A DNA stretch of 34,181 nt from a bacterium. GTDB taxonomy: Bacteria > Bacillota > Clostridia > Oscillospirales > Acutalibacteraceae. Shown here piece after piece: positions 8,889 to 16,458 of the stretch (its first letter is position 1; every line of letters starts with the position of its first letter). Location of the stretch: NCBI GenBank assembly GCA_004560045.1, contig SFWF01000011.1, positions 1-34,181 on the forward strand, in the 5' to 3' direction. A program made the position numbers and the translations under genes. Below the pieces are notes generated by a model that saw nothing but the letters and a program-made list of their open reading frames with translations, was not told the origin of the DNA and ran no database searches.

Positions 8889-10103
8889 TTGACTAAAAAG
8901 GGTAAGCTCCTTTCCCCCGAAAATCTGATGTACGTCGCTTTTATAAGTGTTTTTCTGCACTATCTCTTAACGGCGGCGGTTATTATGGTGCTTGGACTTT
9001 ATCTCCTTATAAACCCAAACACCCGAAATCAGATCTTCGTTCACAAGGGAAGGATAATCTTTTTCGTCTTTATACTTTACACCCTGACCGTCGCTCTCAT
9101 AAACCGAAACTTTTTGGGAGCCGTCTGCTCGGTGGGCCTATTCCTTATGATAGTTATAAGTTACTACGCCCGAAGCACCTTTACCGAAAAATGCTTCGAG
9201 AACTGCCTTGATATATGCTGCTACGCGGGTATACCCTTAGGAATCGCGGCGGTTGTAGAACGACTTATAACGGGTAAGCGCTGTATGCTTTGGTTTTTTA
9301 ACGAAAACTACCTTTGCGCAATACTTGCGGCGGTTATCGTTATCTGTGCATTTAAGGCTACCTCTCATAAAAAGGGAGTTCTTATCTATTACGTCTGCGC
9401 GGTGTTTGCCGTCGTCGGAATGTTTATGGGCGAAAGCCTTTTCGCCTTTACCGAGGTCTTCGTAGGAATCTGCGTTATCCTCATTTTAAAACACAAGCAC
9501 CTTATGCTTTCGGTGTTTTTGCTTGCGGTATGCTTTATGCTGGTAATGCTCTACTGCGTACCCGAGCTTATGCCCCGCCTCGCCGAATCGAATATAAGCA
9601 CCGAGCGCCGAATAAAGATATGGAACGACGGTATGGAGCTTTTCCGTCAAAGCCCCTTCTTCGGACGCGGCTTTTTGACCTTCCTCCACTACCGAAACGA
9701 AGGCTTTATCTTAGAAAGCGACGGCCAGATAGTTTACAAGACTCAGCACGCACACAACTTCGCTATCGAGCCGCTTCTAAGCTTCGGAATAATCGGTACG
9801 GTAATGCTTCTCATACTTTTATGGTCCTACTTCAGCAGGGTTACCGAATGTAAGGAGCTACTGAGAAACAACACCGCGACGACCCTGATATTAGCCCTTT
9901 CGGCGGCTATTATGATCCATATGACGACCGACCTTACGATAATGTGGATACAGACGGGTCTTCTTACCCTGCTTATAATGGGCGGCGTCGGAATCGACGA
10001 AAGAGCCCTTCATAAACGGCTTTTAGCCTGCGTTGCAAAGGCCAAAGAAAAAGAACAACAAGAACAAAACCAAAGGATTGGTGAAGATAATGAACAAGAA
10101 TAA
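8889..10103 (+). CDS. O-antigen ligase / polysaccharide polymerase-like membrane protein
   Basis: This 404-residue protein has about ten hydrophobic segments. A Wzy_C-type (PF04932) region has RRIKIWNDGMELFRQSPFFGRG around 235-260, followed by a loop with the HAHNFAIEPLLSFGIIG signature of O-antigen ligases and polymerases. Such proteins transfer or polymerise lipid-linked glycans on the outer face of the membrane. A charged Glu/Gln-rich tail follows the last segment. The start is a TTG at 8889, with AGGTGAT five bases before it; no better ATG is near. Its end overlaps metG by 14 bp. The P-type-ATPase-like protein upstream and the GtrB-like transferase downstream suggest a cell-envelope glycan role, though metG and tatD lie between. 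Substrate unknown. Confidence 0.75.
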   Translation: MTKKGKLLSPENLMYVAFISVFLHYLLTAAVIMVLGLYLLINPNTRNQIFVHKGRIIFFVFILYTLTVALINRNFLGAVCSVGLFLMIVISYYARSTFTEKCFENCLDICCYAGIPLGIAAVVERLITGKRCMLWFFNENYLCAILAAVIVICAFKATSHKKGVLIYYVCAVFAVVGMFMGESLFAFTEVFVGICVILILKHKHLMLSVFLLAVCFMLVMLYCVPELMPRLAESNISTERRIKIWNDGMELFRQSPFFGRGFLTFLHYRNEGFILESDGQIVYKTQHAHNFAIEPLLSFGIIGTVMLLILLWSYFSRVTECKELLRNNTATTLILALSAAIMIHMTTDLTIMWIQTGLLTLLIMGGVGIDERALHKRLLACVAKAKEKEQQEQNQRIGEDNEQE

Positions 10104-12009
10104 ATTTTACATCACGACCGCTATCGCCTACGCTTCAAGTAAGCCCCATATCGGAAACGCTTACGACATCGTGCTTGCCGATATGATCGCCCGCTATAAG
10201 CGGCTTCAGGGCTACGACGTTTTCTTTATGACCGGCTCGGACGAGCACGGTCAGAAGATCGAGGAAAAGGCAAAGGAGGCCGGAATTACTCCCAAGGAGT
10301 ATGTTGACAAGGCCGCCGCACAGATCAAAGCCGTCTGGGACAGTATGAACACCACCTACGATAAGTTCATCCGTACCACCGACGCCGACCATGAGGCCGC
10401 AGTATCGGCTATATTCAAAAAGCTTTACGAGCAAGGGGATATCTATAAGAGCGAGTACGAGGGAAAATACTGCGTACCCTGCGAGTCCTTCTTTACTCCG
10501 AGTCAGCTTGTAGACGGAAAATGCCCCGACTGCGGACGCGAGGTATCCGACGCAAGGGAGGAGGCTTACTTCTTAAAGCTCGGCAAATATCAGGATCGCC
10601 TTATGAAGCATATCGAGGAGCATCCCGAGTTTATTCAGCCCGAATCCCGTAAGAACGAGATGATAAATAACTTCCTTAAACCCGGTCTTACCGACCTTTG
10701 CGTGTCACGTAGCTCCTTTAAATGGGGCGTTCCCGTCGATTTCGACGACAGACACGTTATCTACGTATGGATCGACGCTCTTTCCAACTACGCCACCGGA
10801 ATCGGCTATAACCCGAACGGCTCTACCGAGCAGTTTGAAGCACTCTGGCCCGCCGACCTTCACGTTATCGGTAAGGATATCGTCCGCTTCCACACCATTT
10901 ATTGGCCCATTATTCTTATGGCTTTAGGTCTTCCTCTCCCCAAGCAGGTACTCGGTCACCCTTGGGTACTTGTCGGCGAGGACAAGATGAGTAAGTCCCG
11001 CGGCAACACAATTTACGCCGACGAGCTTGCCGCCAAGTTCGGCACCGACGCCGTTCGCTATTATCTCCTTAGTGAGGTATCCTTCGTAAACGACGGCTCT
11101 ATAACCTACGAAAGCTTTATAAACAAGTTCAATTCCGACCTTGCCAACACCTACGGAAACCTTGTAAACCGCACGGTTGCTATGACCAACAAGTATTTCG
11201 GCGGCACCGTTTCTTATAAGAAGTTCGAAAACGAGTGTGATACCGACCTGCTCTCAACCGTAAAGGCCTGCGTCGCCGATTACGAAAAGGCAATGAACGC
11301 CTATCATAATGCCGACGCCTGCGCCGCAGTTTTAGAGCTCGCAAAGCGCTGTAACAAGTATATCGACGAGACTATGCCCTGGGCTCTTGCAAAGGACGAA
11401 ACCAAGAAGGATTATCTTGAGGCCGTTCTTTTTAACCTTTTAGAGTGCATCCGTATTCTCTCGGTCCTTCTTGCTCCCATTATCCCCGAAGCGGCCGAAA
11501 AGATCACCGCACAGATCGGAAACGATGCTAAATCTACCGAATTCACCGAGGGCTCCTACACCGTAGGCGAGGCTTCTCCCCTCTTTGCGCGAATCGACGC
11601 AGAAAAGGTTCTTGCCGAGATAGCCGCCGAGGAAGAGGCAAAGAAGGCCGCTAAGGAGGCCGCGGAAAACGTTGCCACTATCGCAGAAATTTCTATCGAC
11701 GATTTCTGTAAGGTAGAGCTTAAGGCCGCAAAGATCCTCGAATGCGAGCCTGTTAAAAAGGCAAAGAAGCTTTTAAAGCTCACCCTCGACGACGGTAGCG
11801 GAAAGCCCCGCACCGTAGCTTCGGGAATTGCTAAATACTATACCCCCGAGCAGCTTATCGGAAAGACGGTCATCTTAGTGTCAAACCTTAAGCCCGCAAC
11901 CCTTTGCGGAGTAGAAAGCTGCGGAATGATCCTTGCCGCCGAGGCAGGCGAAGAGGACGTTAAGGTAGTATTCCTTGACGGCGTTCCCGCAGGTTCTAAG
12001 ATACGCTGA
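10090..12009 (+). CDS. metG: Methionine-tRNA ligase
   Basis: This 639-residue class I aminoacyl-tRNA synthetase charges tRNA-Met. The HIGH-type motif is PHIGNAY (19-25), the KMSKS loop is DKMSKSRGN (298-306), and a zinc knuckle uses C128, C131, C145 and C148. The C-terminal 100 residues or so are an EMAP-II/OB-fold tRNA-binding domain (DFCKVELKAAKILECEPV onward), present in many Bacillota enzymes and often linked to dimerisation. The ATG at 10090 lies within the end of the preceding gene and has an AAGGATTGGTGAAG region before it. Its stop overlaps the tatD start by one base. The metG-tatD pair is common in Bacillota. No T-box leader is present; translation is probably coupled to the upstream gene. 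Confidence 0.97.
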   Translation: MNKNKFYITTAIAYASSKPHIGNAYDIVLADMIARYKRLQGYDVFFMTGSDEHGQKIEEKAKEAGITPKEYVDKAAAQIKAVWDSMNTTYDKFIRTTDADHEAAVSAIFKKLYEQGDIYKSEYEGKYCVPCESFFTPSQLVDGKCPDCGREVSDAREEAYFLKLGKYQDRLMKHIEEHPEFIQPESRKNEMINNFLKPGLTDLCVSRSSFKWGVPVDFDDRHVIYVWIDALSNYATGIGYNPNGSTEQFEALWPADLHVIGKDIVRFHTIYWPIILMALGLPLPKQVLGHPWVLVGEDKMSKSRGNTIYADELAAKFGTDAVRYYLLSEVSFVNDGSITYESFINKFNSDLANTYGNLVNRTVAMTNKYFGGTVSYKKFENECDTDLLSTVKACVADYEKAMNAYHNADACAAVLELAKRCNKYIDETMPWALAKDETKKDYLEAVLFNLLECIRILSVLLAPIIPEAAEKITAQIGNDAKSTEFTEGSYTVGEASPLFARIDAEKVLAEIAAEEEAKKAAKEAAENVATIAEISIDDFCKVELKAAKILECEPVKKAKKLLKLTLDDGSGKPRTVASGIAKYYTPEQLIGKTVILVSNLKPATLCGVESCGMILAAEAGEEDVKVVFLDGVPAGSKIR

Positions 12010-12794
12010 TGTACCCTGTTCCAGATATTATTTCCCCCGCCGAGATAATCGACTCCCACGCTCACTATAACGACAAGCGTTTCGACGGAATTATCGACGG
12101 GCTTATGAAAAAACAAAAAGAGCTTGGGGTAAAAAGGATAATTAACTGCGGCTGTGACTTCGAGAGTATCGACGCCTGTTTAAGGCTCGGCGAAAAATAC
12201 GATTTTTGCTACACCGCCGTAGGATTTCACCCCGAAAACCTTCCCGAAGGCGATTTAGATATCGAAAGGCTAAGGGCCTTGGCCGCCTTGGACAAGGTCT
12301 GCGCCATAGGCGAGATCGGTCTCGACTACTATTGGCGGCAGGACAACAAGGAGGCTCAGAAAAAGGCCTTTCGTGACCAGCTAAGGCTTGCAAAGGATCT
12401 CGGTCTACCCGCAATAATGCACGACCGCGAGGCCCACGGAGATACCCTCGATATTATAAGGGAGTACCGTCCGAAGGGGGTTCTTCACTGCTTTTCGGGT
12501 AGTCGCGAGATGGCCGAAGAGCTCGTCGGTCTTGGTATTTACATAGGAATCGGCGGAGTTTTAACCTTTAAAAACGCAAAAAAGCTTATCGAGGTTGCGG
12601 CGGCAATTCCGATGGATAAAATCCTTCTTGAGACCGACGCTCCCTATCTTGCTCCCGAGCCCTTTAGGGGAAAGCTTAACCATTCTGCCCTTATTATTTA
12701 TGTCGCCGAAAGGCTTGCCGAAATAAGGGGGATGAGGTTGGAAGAGGTCATAAGGATAACCACCGAAAACTCCGAAAAACTTTTTAGTCTTTAA
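12009..12794 (+). CDS. tatD: TatD-family metal-dependent hydrolase (DNase)
   Basis: TIM-barrel amidohydrolase-fold protein of 261 residues. Metal ligands are seen as DSHAHYND (H17, H19), E102 in GEIGLDYYW, H138 in PAIMHDRE, H160 in HCFSGS and D210 in ETDAPYLAPEP. TatD proteins are 3'-5' exonucleases and DNA-repair or quality-control nucleases. The ATG overlaps the metG stop (TGATG), so translation is coupled. The N-terminus is about ten residues longer than usual before the HxH motif. The rnmV and rsmA genes that often follow are absent here. Confidence 0.93.
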   Translation: MYPVPDIISPAEIIDSHAHYNDKRFDGIIDGLMKKQKELGVKRIINCGCDFESIDACLRLGEKYDFCYTAVGFHPENLPEGDLDIERLRALAALDKVCAIGEIGLDYYWRQDNKEAQKKAFRDQLRLAKDLGLPAIMHDREAHGDTLDIIREYRPKGVLHCFSGSREMAEELVGLGIYIGIGGVLTFKNAKKLIEVAAAIPMDKILLETDAPYLAPEPFRGKLNHSALIIYVAERLAEIRGMRLEEVIRITTENSEKLFSL

Positions 12795-12808
12795 AAGGAA
12801 TTTTTATA

Positions 12809-13762
12809 ATGACACCTATACTTTATCTTGTTATTCCCTGCTATAACGAAGAACAGGTGCTTCCCATAACCGCCCCTATATTTATGGGAAAGCTTAGTAA
12901 GCTTATCGAAAAAAAGGAGATAAGCGATAAAAGCCGCGTGCTTTTCGTAAACGACGGAAGCGGGGATTCGACCTGGGACATTATCGAAAAGCTGTCGAAA
13001 GAGCAGACCCTTATCAAGGGCATCTGCCTTTCTCGGAATATGGGTCATCAGAACGCCCTTCTTGCAGGTCTTATGACCGCCAAGGAGGAATGTGACGTTA
13101 CGGTCAGTATCGACTGTGACGGGCAGGACGATATCAACGCCGTTGATAAAATGCTTGCCGAATACAAAAACGGCTGTGACATAGTTTACGGGGTAAGAGA
13201 TTCCCGCAAGACCGACAGCTTCTTCAAGCGTCATTCGGCGCAGTTTTTCTATAAGCTTTTAAACCGCCTCGGCGCAAAGACCATATATAATCACGCCGAT
13301 TACCGCCTTATGTCCTCAAGGGCGCTCGTTGAGCTCGAAAAATTCAAGGAGGTAAACATCTACCTTCGCGGTATGGTACCTATGGTGGGCTTTAAGTCGA
13401 CCTCGGTCACCTACGACCGAACCGAAAGGCTTGCGGGCAAGAGCAAATATCCCCTTAAAAAGATGTTGAAGCTTGCCGCAGACGGAATTACCAATCTTTC
13501 GGTAAAGCCAATTCACCTTATCTTCCTTATCGGTATAATTTCGGTGCTTTTAAGCCTTGCGGGAATTATCTGGTCGATAGTTGCTCACTTTTTAAGCTAT
13601 ACCGTTGCGGGTTGGTCCTCGATAATCGCGATTATCTGCTTCTTCGGCGGAATTCAGATACTCTGTATCGGAGTTATCGGCGAATATATCGGAAAGATAT
13701 ATATGGAAACCAAGGCACGACCCAGGTATATTATAAGCAAGAAGACCGACGAGAAAGAATAG
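12809..13762 (+). CDS. GtrB/DPM1-like family 2 glycosyltransferase, membrane anchored
   Basis: This 317-residue protein has a GT-A domain, VIPCYNEEQVLP at the N-terminus, VNDGSGDST at 47-55, and the metal/nucleotide-binding acidic motif DCDGQDD at 102-108. Two C-terminal transmembrane helices lie at about 235-260 and 268-293. This layout is that of bactoprenol glucosyl transferases (GtrB, CsbB, YkcC), which load a sugar onto undecaprenyl phosphate on the cytoplasmic face. AAAGGA precedes the ATG at 12809, 14 bp after tatD, and a strong terminator follows. The sugar donor is not readable. With the O-antigen-ligase-like gene upstream it may supply an envelope glycan decoration. Confidence 0.88.
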   Translation: MTPILYLVIPCYNEEQVLPITAPIFMGKLSKLIEKKEISDKSRVLFVNDGSGDSTWDIIEKLSKEQTLIKGICLSRNMGHQNALLAGLMTAKEECDVTVSIDCDGQDDINAVDKMLAEYKNGCDIVYGVRDSRKTDSFFKRHSAQFFYKLLNRLGAKTIYNHADYRLMSSRALVELEKFKEVNIYLRGMVPMVGFKSTSVTYDRTERLAGKSKYPLKKMLKLAADGITNLSVKPIHLIFLIGIISVLLSLAGIIWSIVAHFLSYTVAGWSSIIAIICFFGGIQILCIGVIGEYIGKIYMETKARPRYIISKKTDEKE

Positions 13763-13788
13763 CTACATCGCAAAGCCTCAAAAAGATC

Positions 13789-13823
13789 AAAGGGCTACGA
13801 TCGTAAAAATCGTAGCCCTTTTT
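13789..13823 (+). terminator. Terminator of the rlmB-glycosyltransferase run
   Basis: A 13-bp perfect stem (AAAGGGCTACGAT with ATCGTAGCCCTTT) has a 7-nt loop and a T tract, 26 bases after the glycosyltransferase stop. Confidence 0.92.
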
Positions 13824-13850
13824 CTTCCGTCACACGGATACCGAAACCTG

Positions 13851-13882
13851 AAAACTTGAGGAAAAATTCCTCAAGTTTTTTT
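13851..13882. terminator. Terminator of the small Asn/Gln-rich gene
   Basis: A 13-bp perfect stem (13851-13863 with 13867-13879) has a 3-nt loop, A tracts on the left and a T tract on the right, so it can work on both strands. On the minus strand it begins inside the stop codon of the small gene at 13881-13988. Confidence 0.85.
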
Positions 13883-13988
13883 ACTGCTTGTTCTGTTCTT
13901 TTTTGTTCTGTTCCTTCTTATTCTGGTTGTTTTTATTCTGATTATTCTGATTCTTGTTCTGCTGATTATTATAATTCTGATCGTTCAC
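13881..13988 (-). CDS. 35-residue Asn/Gln/Lys-rich small protein
   Basis: The minus strand encodes a 35-residue peptide starting with GTG: V-N-D-Q-N-Y-N-N-Q-Q-N-K followed by further N, Q, K and E only. Fourteen residues are Asn and nine are Gln. The sequence GGGGTGA lies a few bases upstream and pairs well with the 16S tail, and a perfect terminator starts in the stop codon; both support a real gene. It lies 67 bp downstream of the epimerase gene on the same strand. The 12-bp imperfect hairpin at 13999-14030 includes part of the SD. Function unknown. Low-complexity N/Q/K peptides of this size are found in spore-forming Clostridia, but I cannot tie it to a named family. The alternative is a degenerate simple-sequence tract with a chance open frame. 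Confidence 0.6.
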   Translation of the reverse strand: MNDQNYNNQQNKNQNNQNKNNQNKKEQNKKEQNKQ

Positions 13989-13998
13989 TTAAAATCAC

Positions 13999-14030
13999 CC
14001 CGCTTTCAGAAATATTATCTGTAAAGCGGG
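13999..14030. promoter_or_regulatory. Hairpin overlapping the SD of the small Asn/Gln-rich gene
   Basis: CCCGCTTT (13999-14006) pairs with AAAGCGGG (14023-14030). CAGA and TCTG extend the stem after a one-base bulge, and the loop is 7 nt. On the minus strand the 3' arm ends in GGG, which is part of the GGGGTGA ribosome site, so the stem could mask translation. It could also be a weak terminator for the epimerase gene, but on that strand no T run follows directly. Confidence 0.5.
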
Positions 14031-14055
14031 ATTATTTTATTCGAAAAATTAAATT

Positions 14056-14961
14056 TTATTCGCCGTAAACCGAAGAAAGCAGTTCGCGCATTACCTTTAC
14101 GGCGAAGGCGCCGTGTTCTATGGCAAGTCCTCTTCCGTAGTGGTCTAAGGTAAGCTCCATATTATAAACGCCGCTATAGCCGGTCTCCTTAAGGGCCAAA
14201 AGGACCTCCTTCCAGTCGATAGTTCCCGAAAGAGGCATTTTATGCTGATCGGTCAGGGTATCGTTATCGTTCAGGTGAAGAATGGTGAATTCACCCTTCA
14301 TCTGACGGATGACCTCGGCGGGGGTAGGCTCGCCGAAGCGCATGGCCTTATTTGAATGACCCGTATCGGCGCAGGCGGTAAACCACTCGCCGTACTCGGT
14401 AGCCTTTACGCGGTTATAGTTGGCCTTGAATTCTTCGTTCTGACCGAAAAAATCACAGCAGCCGTGGGCAGGAGAATCGCCGAAGGTCTCGGTCGCTATC
14501 TTTACTCCGTACTCCTTGGCAAAGGGAAGCATATCCATCCACATCTTAAAGCTCATCTCTCTCATTTCCTCGGCAGAGGTCTCGATTCCCATTCGGCCGG
14601 TAGCAAGGTTGTGAACAACGAGGGTCAGCGCGCCTAAGGCCTTGGTTGCGATAAGGTCGAGACGGGTCTTTTCCAAGGTTATCTTATTCCACTGCTCATC
14701 CTTCATATATGAGGCGCAGCGGCCGTGGGTCTGTGAAATAACGAGTCCAAGCTCCTTAGCGTAGGCGCCAAGCTCGCCGTAATATTCGCGGACGTAGTCC
14801 TCGCCTTTAAAATATATACAGTCCTCTTTGTTCGGTTCCTGATTCTCGAGGTCAAAATCGACGGCGTCACAGCCGATCTCCTTGGCAATCTCAAGAGCAC
14901 GCTTATCGCCGTATCTCCACTGATAGGTTGCGATAGAAAGACCTACAAGATATTTACTCAT
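14056..14961 (-). CDS. Sugar phosphate isomerase/epimerase, AP-endonuclease-2-like TIM barrel
   Basis: This 301-residue protein is of the xylose-isomerase-like TIM-barrel superfamily (IolE/IolI/hydroxypyruvate isomerase group). Likely metal and active-site residues are H79 (SQTHGR), E158 (IATETFGD), D199 and H202 (CADTGHSN), the HLNDND segment (229-234) and E269 (YNMEL). It probably interconverts a keto-sugar or its phosphate; the substrate cannot be read. The ATG at 14961 follows GGAGG by eight bases. It has its own promoter and is bounded by the terminator of the next gene, so it is likely transcribed alone or with the small gene behind it. Confidence 0.85.
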   Translation of the reverse strand: MSKYLVGLSIATYQWRYGDKRALEIAKEIGCDAVDFDLENQEPNKEDCIYFKGEDYVREYYGELGAYAKELGLVISQTHGRCASYMKDEQWNKITLEKTRLDLIATKALGALTLVVHNLATGRMGIETSAEEMREMSFKMWMDMLPFAKEYGVKIATETFGDSPAHGCCDFFGQNEEFKANYNRVKATEYGEWFTACADTGHSNKAMRFGEPTPAEVIRQMKGEFTILHLNDNDTLTDQHKMPLSGTIDWKEVLLALKETGYSGVYNMELTLDHYGRGLAIEHGAFAVKVMRELLSSVYGE

Positions 14962-14994
14962 AAGGTTCGCCTCCGTTTAAAACAGTCTACCTAT

Positions 14995-15022
14995 ATTTTA
15001 ATACTTATTTTTAAAATTTCAA
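14995..15022 (-). promoter_or_regulatory. Promoter for the isomerase/epimerase
   Basis: TTGAAA (15022-15017) and TAAAAT (15000-14995) are 16 bp apart on the minus strand, 33 bp before the start codon. Confidence 0.6.
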
Positions 15023-15028
15023 GCATAA

Positions 15029-15052
15029 AAAAACTCCCTTTCGGGAGTTTTT
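15029..15052 (-). terminator. Terminator after the 126-residue membrane protein
   Basis: AAAAACTCCC and GGGAGTTTTT form a 10-bp stem with a TTTC loop, eight bases past the stop codon. It is symmetric and could work both ways. Confidence 0.88.
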
Positions 15053-15060
15053 ATGTTGCG

Positions 15061-15441
15061 TTAAGCCTGGGGATTATAGTTTTCGGGGGTGTATGCGGTG
15101 TACTCAGGCTGATACTGAGGCTGACCGTACTGAGGCTGAGGCTTCATAATGCTGTCAGCCGTAACACCGGTCTGATGCTCCACAAGGGCAACGAGCTTAT
15201 CGGTATTGTCGACGATCTGACCGAAGCCGTAGATGATGAAGGAGCCGATCCAAGAGAAAAGGAAGCCGAGACCGATCATAAGAATACCGCCGACTATCAT
15301 AACGATTCCCTGGGGACCCCATTCGAGAAACCTAACGCCGTTTCCGATCATAAGGAGACCGAAGATGCACCAAAGGGCGAAGCCGATCCACATCATAACC
15401 TGCGCTAAGACCTTGATCTTTTTACCCATATTTTTAAACAT
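15061..15441 (-). CDS. Small two-helix membrane protein with Gln/Pro/Tyr-rich tail
   Basis: I do not recognise this 126-residue protein. Two hydrophobic helices lie at about 10-34 and 43-70, followed by a short amphipathic segment (GQIVDNTDKLVALVEHQ) and a tail rich in Gln, Pro and Tyr (PQPQYGQPQYQPEY). Such layouts are seen in small envelope proteins of unknown role in Clostridia. AAAGGAGG precedes the ATG at 15441. It has a perfect-consensus promoter and its own terminator, so it forms a single-gene unit that should be strongly expressed. A 17-base inverted repeat at 15459-15475 lies in the leader beside the SD. Confidence 0.8.
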   Translation of the reverse strand: MFKNMGKKIKVLAQVMMWIGFALWCIFGLLMIGNGVRFLEWGPQGIVMIVGGILMIGLGFLFSWIGSFIIYGFGQIVDNTDKLVALVEHQTGVTADSIMKPQPQYGQPQYQPEYTAYTPENYNPQA

Positions 15442-15458
15442 AACCTTTTTCCTCCTTT

Positions 15459-15475
15459 AAGTCTTTAAAAGACTT
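15459..15475. promoter_or_regulatory. Inverted repeat in the 5' leader of the small membrane protein
   Basis: AAGTCTTT and AAAGACTT flank a single central base, just upstream of the AAAGGAGG ribosome site and downstream of the -10 box. It could be an operator or a leader structure. Confidence 0.35.
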
Positions 15476-15486
15476 TATTCGACTAA

Positions 15487-15515
15487 ATTATACAACTGTA
15501 AACCCGTGCTGTCAA
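15487..15515 (-). promoter_or_regulatory. Consensus sigma-A promoter for the small membrane protein
   Basis: A perfect TTGACA (15515-15510) and perfect TATAAT (15492-15487) are 17 bp apart on the minus strand, in the 82-bp gap before the gene. Confidence 0.88.
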
Positions 15516-15523
15516 CAATTTTG

Positions 15524-16282
15524 TCAGCCGAGGAAGAAATCGGTAACCAGCATTACGCAAAAGCCGATAAGCAGGGCGAAGGTGGCTCCCCTTTCGCTTC
15601 CGTGGGCGTGGGTCTCGGGTATCATTTCGTCGCTTATTACGTAGAGCATGGTACCTCCCGCAAAGGCGAGGGCAAAGGGCAAAAGGGCGGCCGAAATATT
15701 TACGGCAAAGTAGCCGATAAAGGTTCCGATGACCTCGACTACCCCCGTCATAAGGGCGCAGATAAAGGTTCTGCCCTTGCTCATTCCCGCCGCCAGCATA
15801 GGTCCTATTATGACCATTCCTTCGGGAATATTCTGTAGCGCGATACCGCCTGCCACGGTAATTCCGCCCGCGATATCCTCTCCTCCCATACCGACTCCCG
15901 CCGCAATACCCTCGGGCAGATTATGTATTGCGATGGCCATAACGAAAAGCAGAATTTTATCGATCCGCTCGGTCTCGGCAGTATGCTTCTCCTCCCCTAT
16001 TCCCGCAATTTTATGAAGATGAGGGACGAATTTATCGAGCAGATTCAGGAAAACCGCACCTGCGAAGATGCCCGCAATAACGACCACGAAATTTACCGCG
16101 TCTCCCCCCTCTAAGGCGGGAAGGATAAGACCGATTATGGCCGCCGCAAGCATAACTCCTGCCGCGAAGGATAAAACGATATCGCTGAATTTATGAGAGA
16201 GATTTTTAAATATAAAACCGAAAAATGCACCTATTACGGTGGCACCTCCAACTCCAAGTGCGGTCAAAAGAACCGGCATCAT
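15524..16282 (-). CDS. ZIP-family divalent metal transporter
   Basis: This 252-residue membrane protein has about eight helices. Helices IV and V carry the metal-binding signatures HNLPEGIAAG (120-129) and LQNIPEGMVIIG (149-160). A His-bearing loop (H88, H90, H100) separates helices III and IV, as is usual in ZIPs. ZIP proteins import zinc, and sometimes iron or manganese; this one resembles the ZupT/GufA group. The ATG at 16282 has AAGGAG seven bases upstream. Its promoter overlaps a divergent plus-strand promoter. The gene stands alone. Confidence 0.9.
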   Translation of the reverse strand: MMPVLLTALGVGGATVIGAFFGFIFKNLSHKFSDIVLSFAAGVMLAAAIIGLILPALEGGDAVNFVVVIAGIFAGAVFLNLLDKFVPHLHKIAGIGEEKHTAETERIDKILLFVMAIAIHNLPEGIAAGVGMGGEDIAGGITVAGGIALQNIPEGMVIIGPMLAAGMSKGRTFICALMTGVVEVIGTFIGYFAVNISAALLPFALAFAGGTMLYVISDEMIPETHAHGSERGATFALLIGFCVMLVTDFFLG

Positions 16283-16299
16283 AAGATCACTCCTTATTT

Positions 16300-16328
16300 A
16301 TTATATGTTTTTATAATTTTTTTGTTAA
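16300..16328 (-). promoter_or_regulatory. Promoter for the ZIP transporter (shares its -35 with a divergent promoter)
   Basis: TTAACA (16328-16323) and a perfect TATAAT (16305-16300) are 17 bp apart on the minus strand. The -35 box occupies the same bases as the plus-strand promoter at 16322-16350, so RNA polymerase cannot hold both at once. Confidence 0.75.
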
Positions 16329-16350
16329 TTTCTAAAAAATGTGATATAAT
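16322..16350 (+). promoter_or_regulatory. Divergent promoter facing a gene-free region
   Basis: TTGTTA (16322-16327) and a perfect TATAAT (16345-16350) are 17 bp apart on the plus strand. No plus-strand gene lies downstream; the next element is a strong hairpin terminator at 16420-16450. Confidence 0.7.
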
Positions 16351-16356
16351 AGCCCG

Positions 16357-16450
16357 TGGACAGAAGGCGGAAATGAAGAGAAGTAAGCTTCTTAACTTTA
16401 AATATATCACAAATACAACAAAAGAGCAACGGTTTTTCCGTTGCTCTTTT
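16357..16450 (+). ncRNA. Candidate ~94-nt small RNA
   Basis: The segment lies between a good promoter (about 7 nt after its -10 box) and a 13-bp terminator stem. It contains a short AGAAG/CTTCT hairpin with a TAAG loop. It is not 6S, SRP or RNase P RNA by eye. An open frame of 34 codons starts at 16372 but has only two bases between its SD-like AAGGCGG and ATG and reads through the terminator stem, so coding is doubtful. Boundaries are inferred. Confidence 0.4.
16420..16450. terminator. Bidirectional terminator downstream of parB and of the candidate RNA
   Basis: A 13-bp perfect stem (AAAAGAGCAACGG with CCGTTGCTCTTTT) has a five-base loop. On the plus strand it would end the candidate small RNA; on the minus strand it would stop transcripts leaving parB and the hairpin array. 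Confidence 0.8.
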
Positions 16451-16458
16451 GCGGTTAA

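Noticed and set aside
9990..10089. A T-box leader for metG
   Set aside because: The region is coding sequence of the preceding gene and lacks the T-box element and specifier hairpin.
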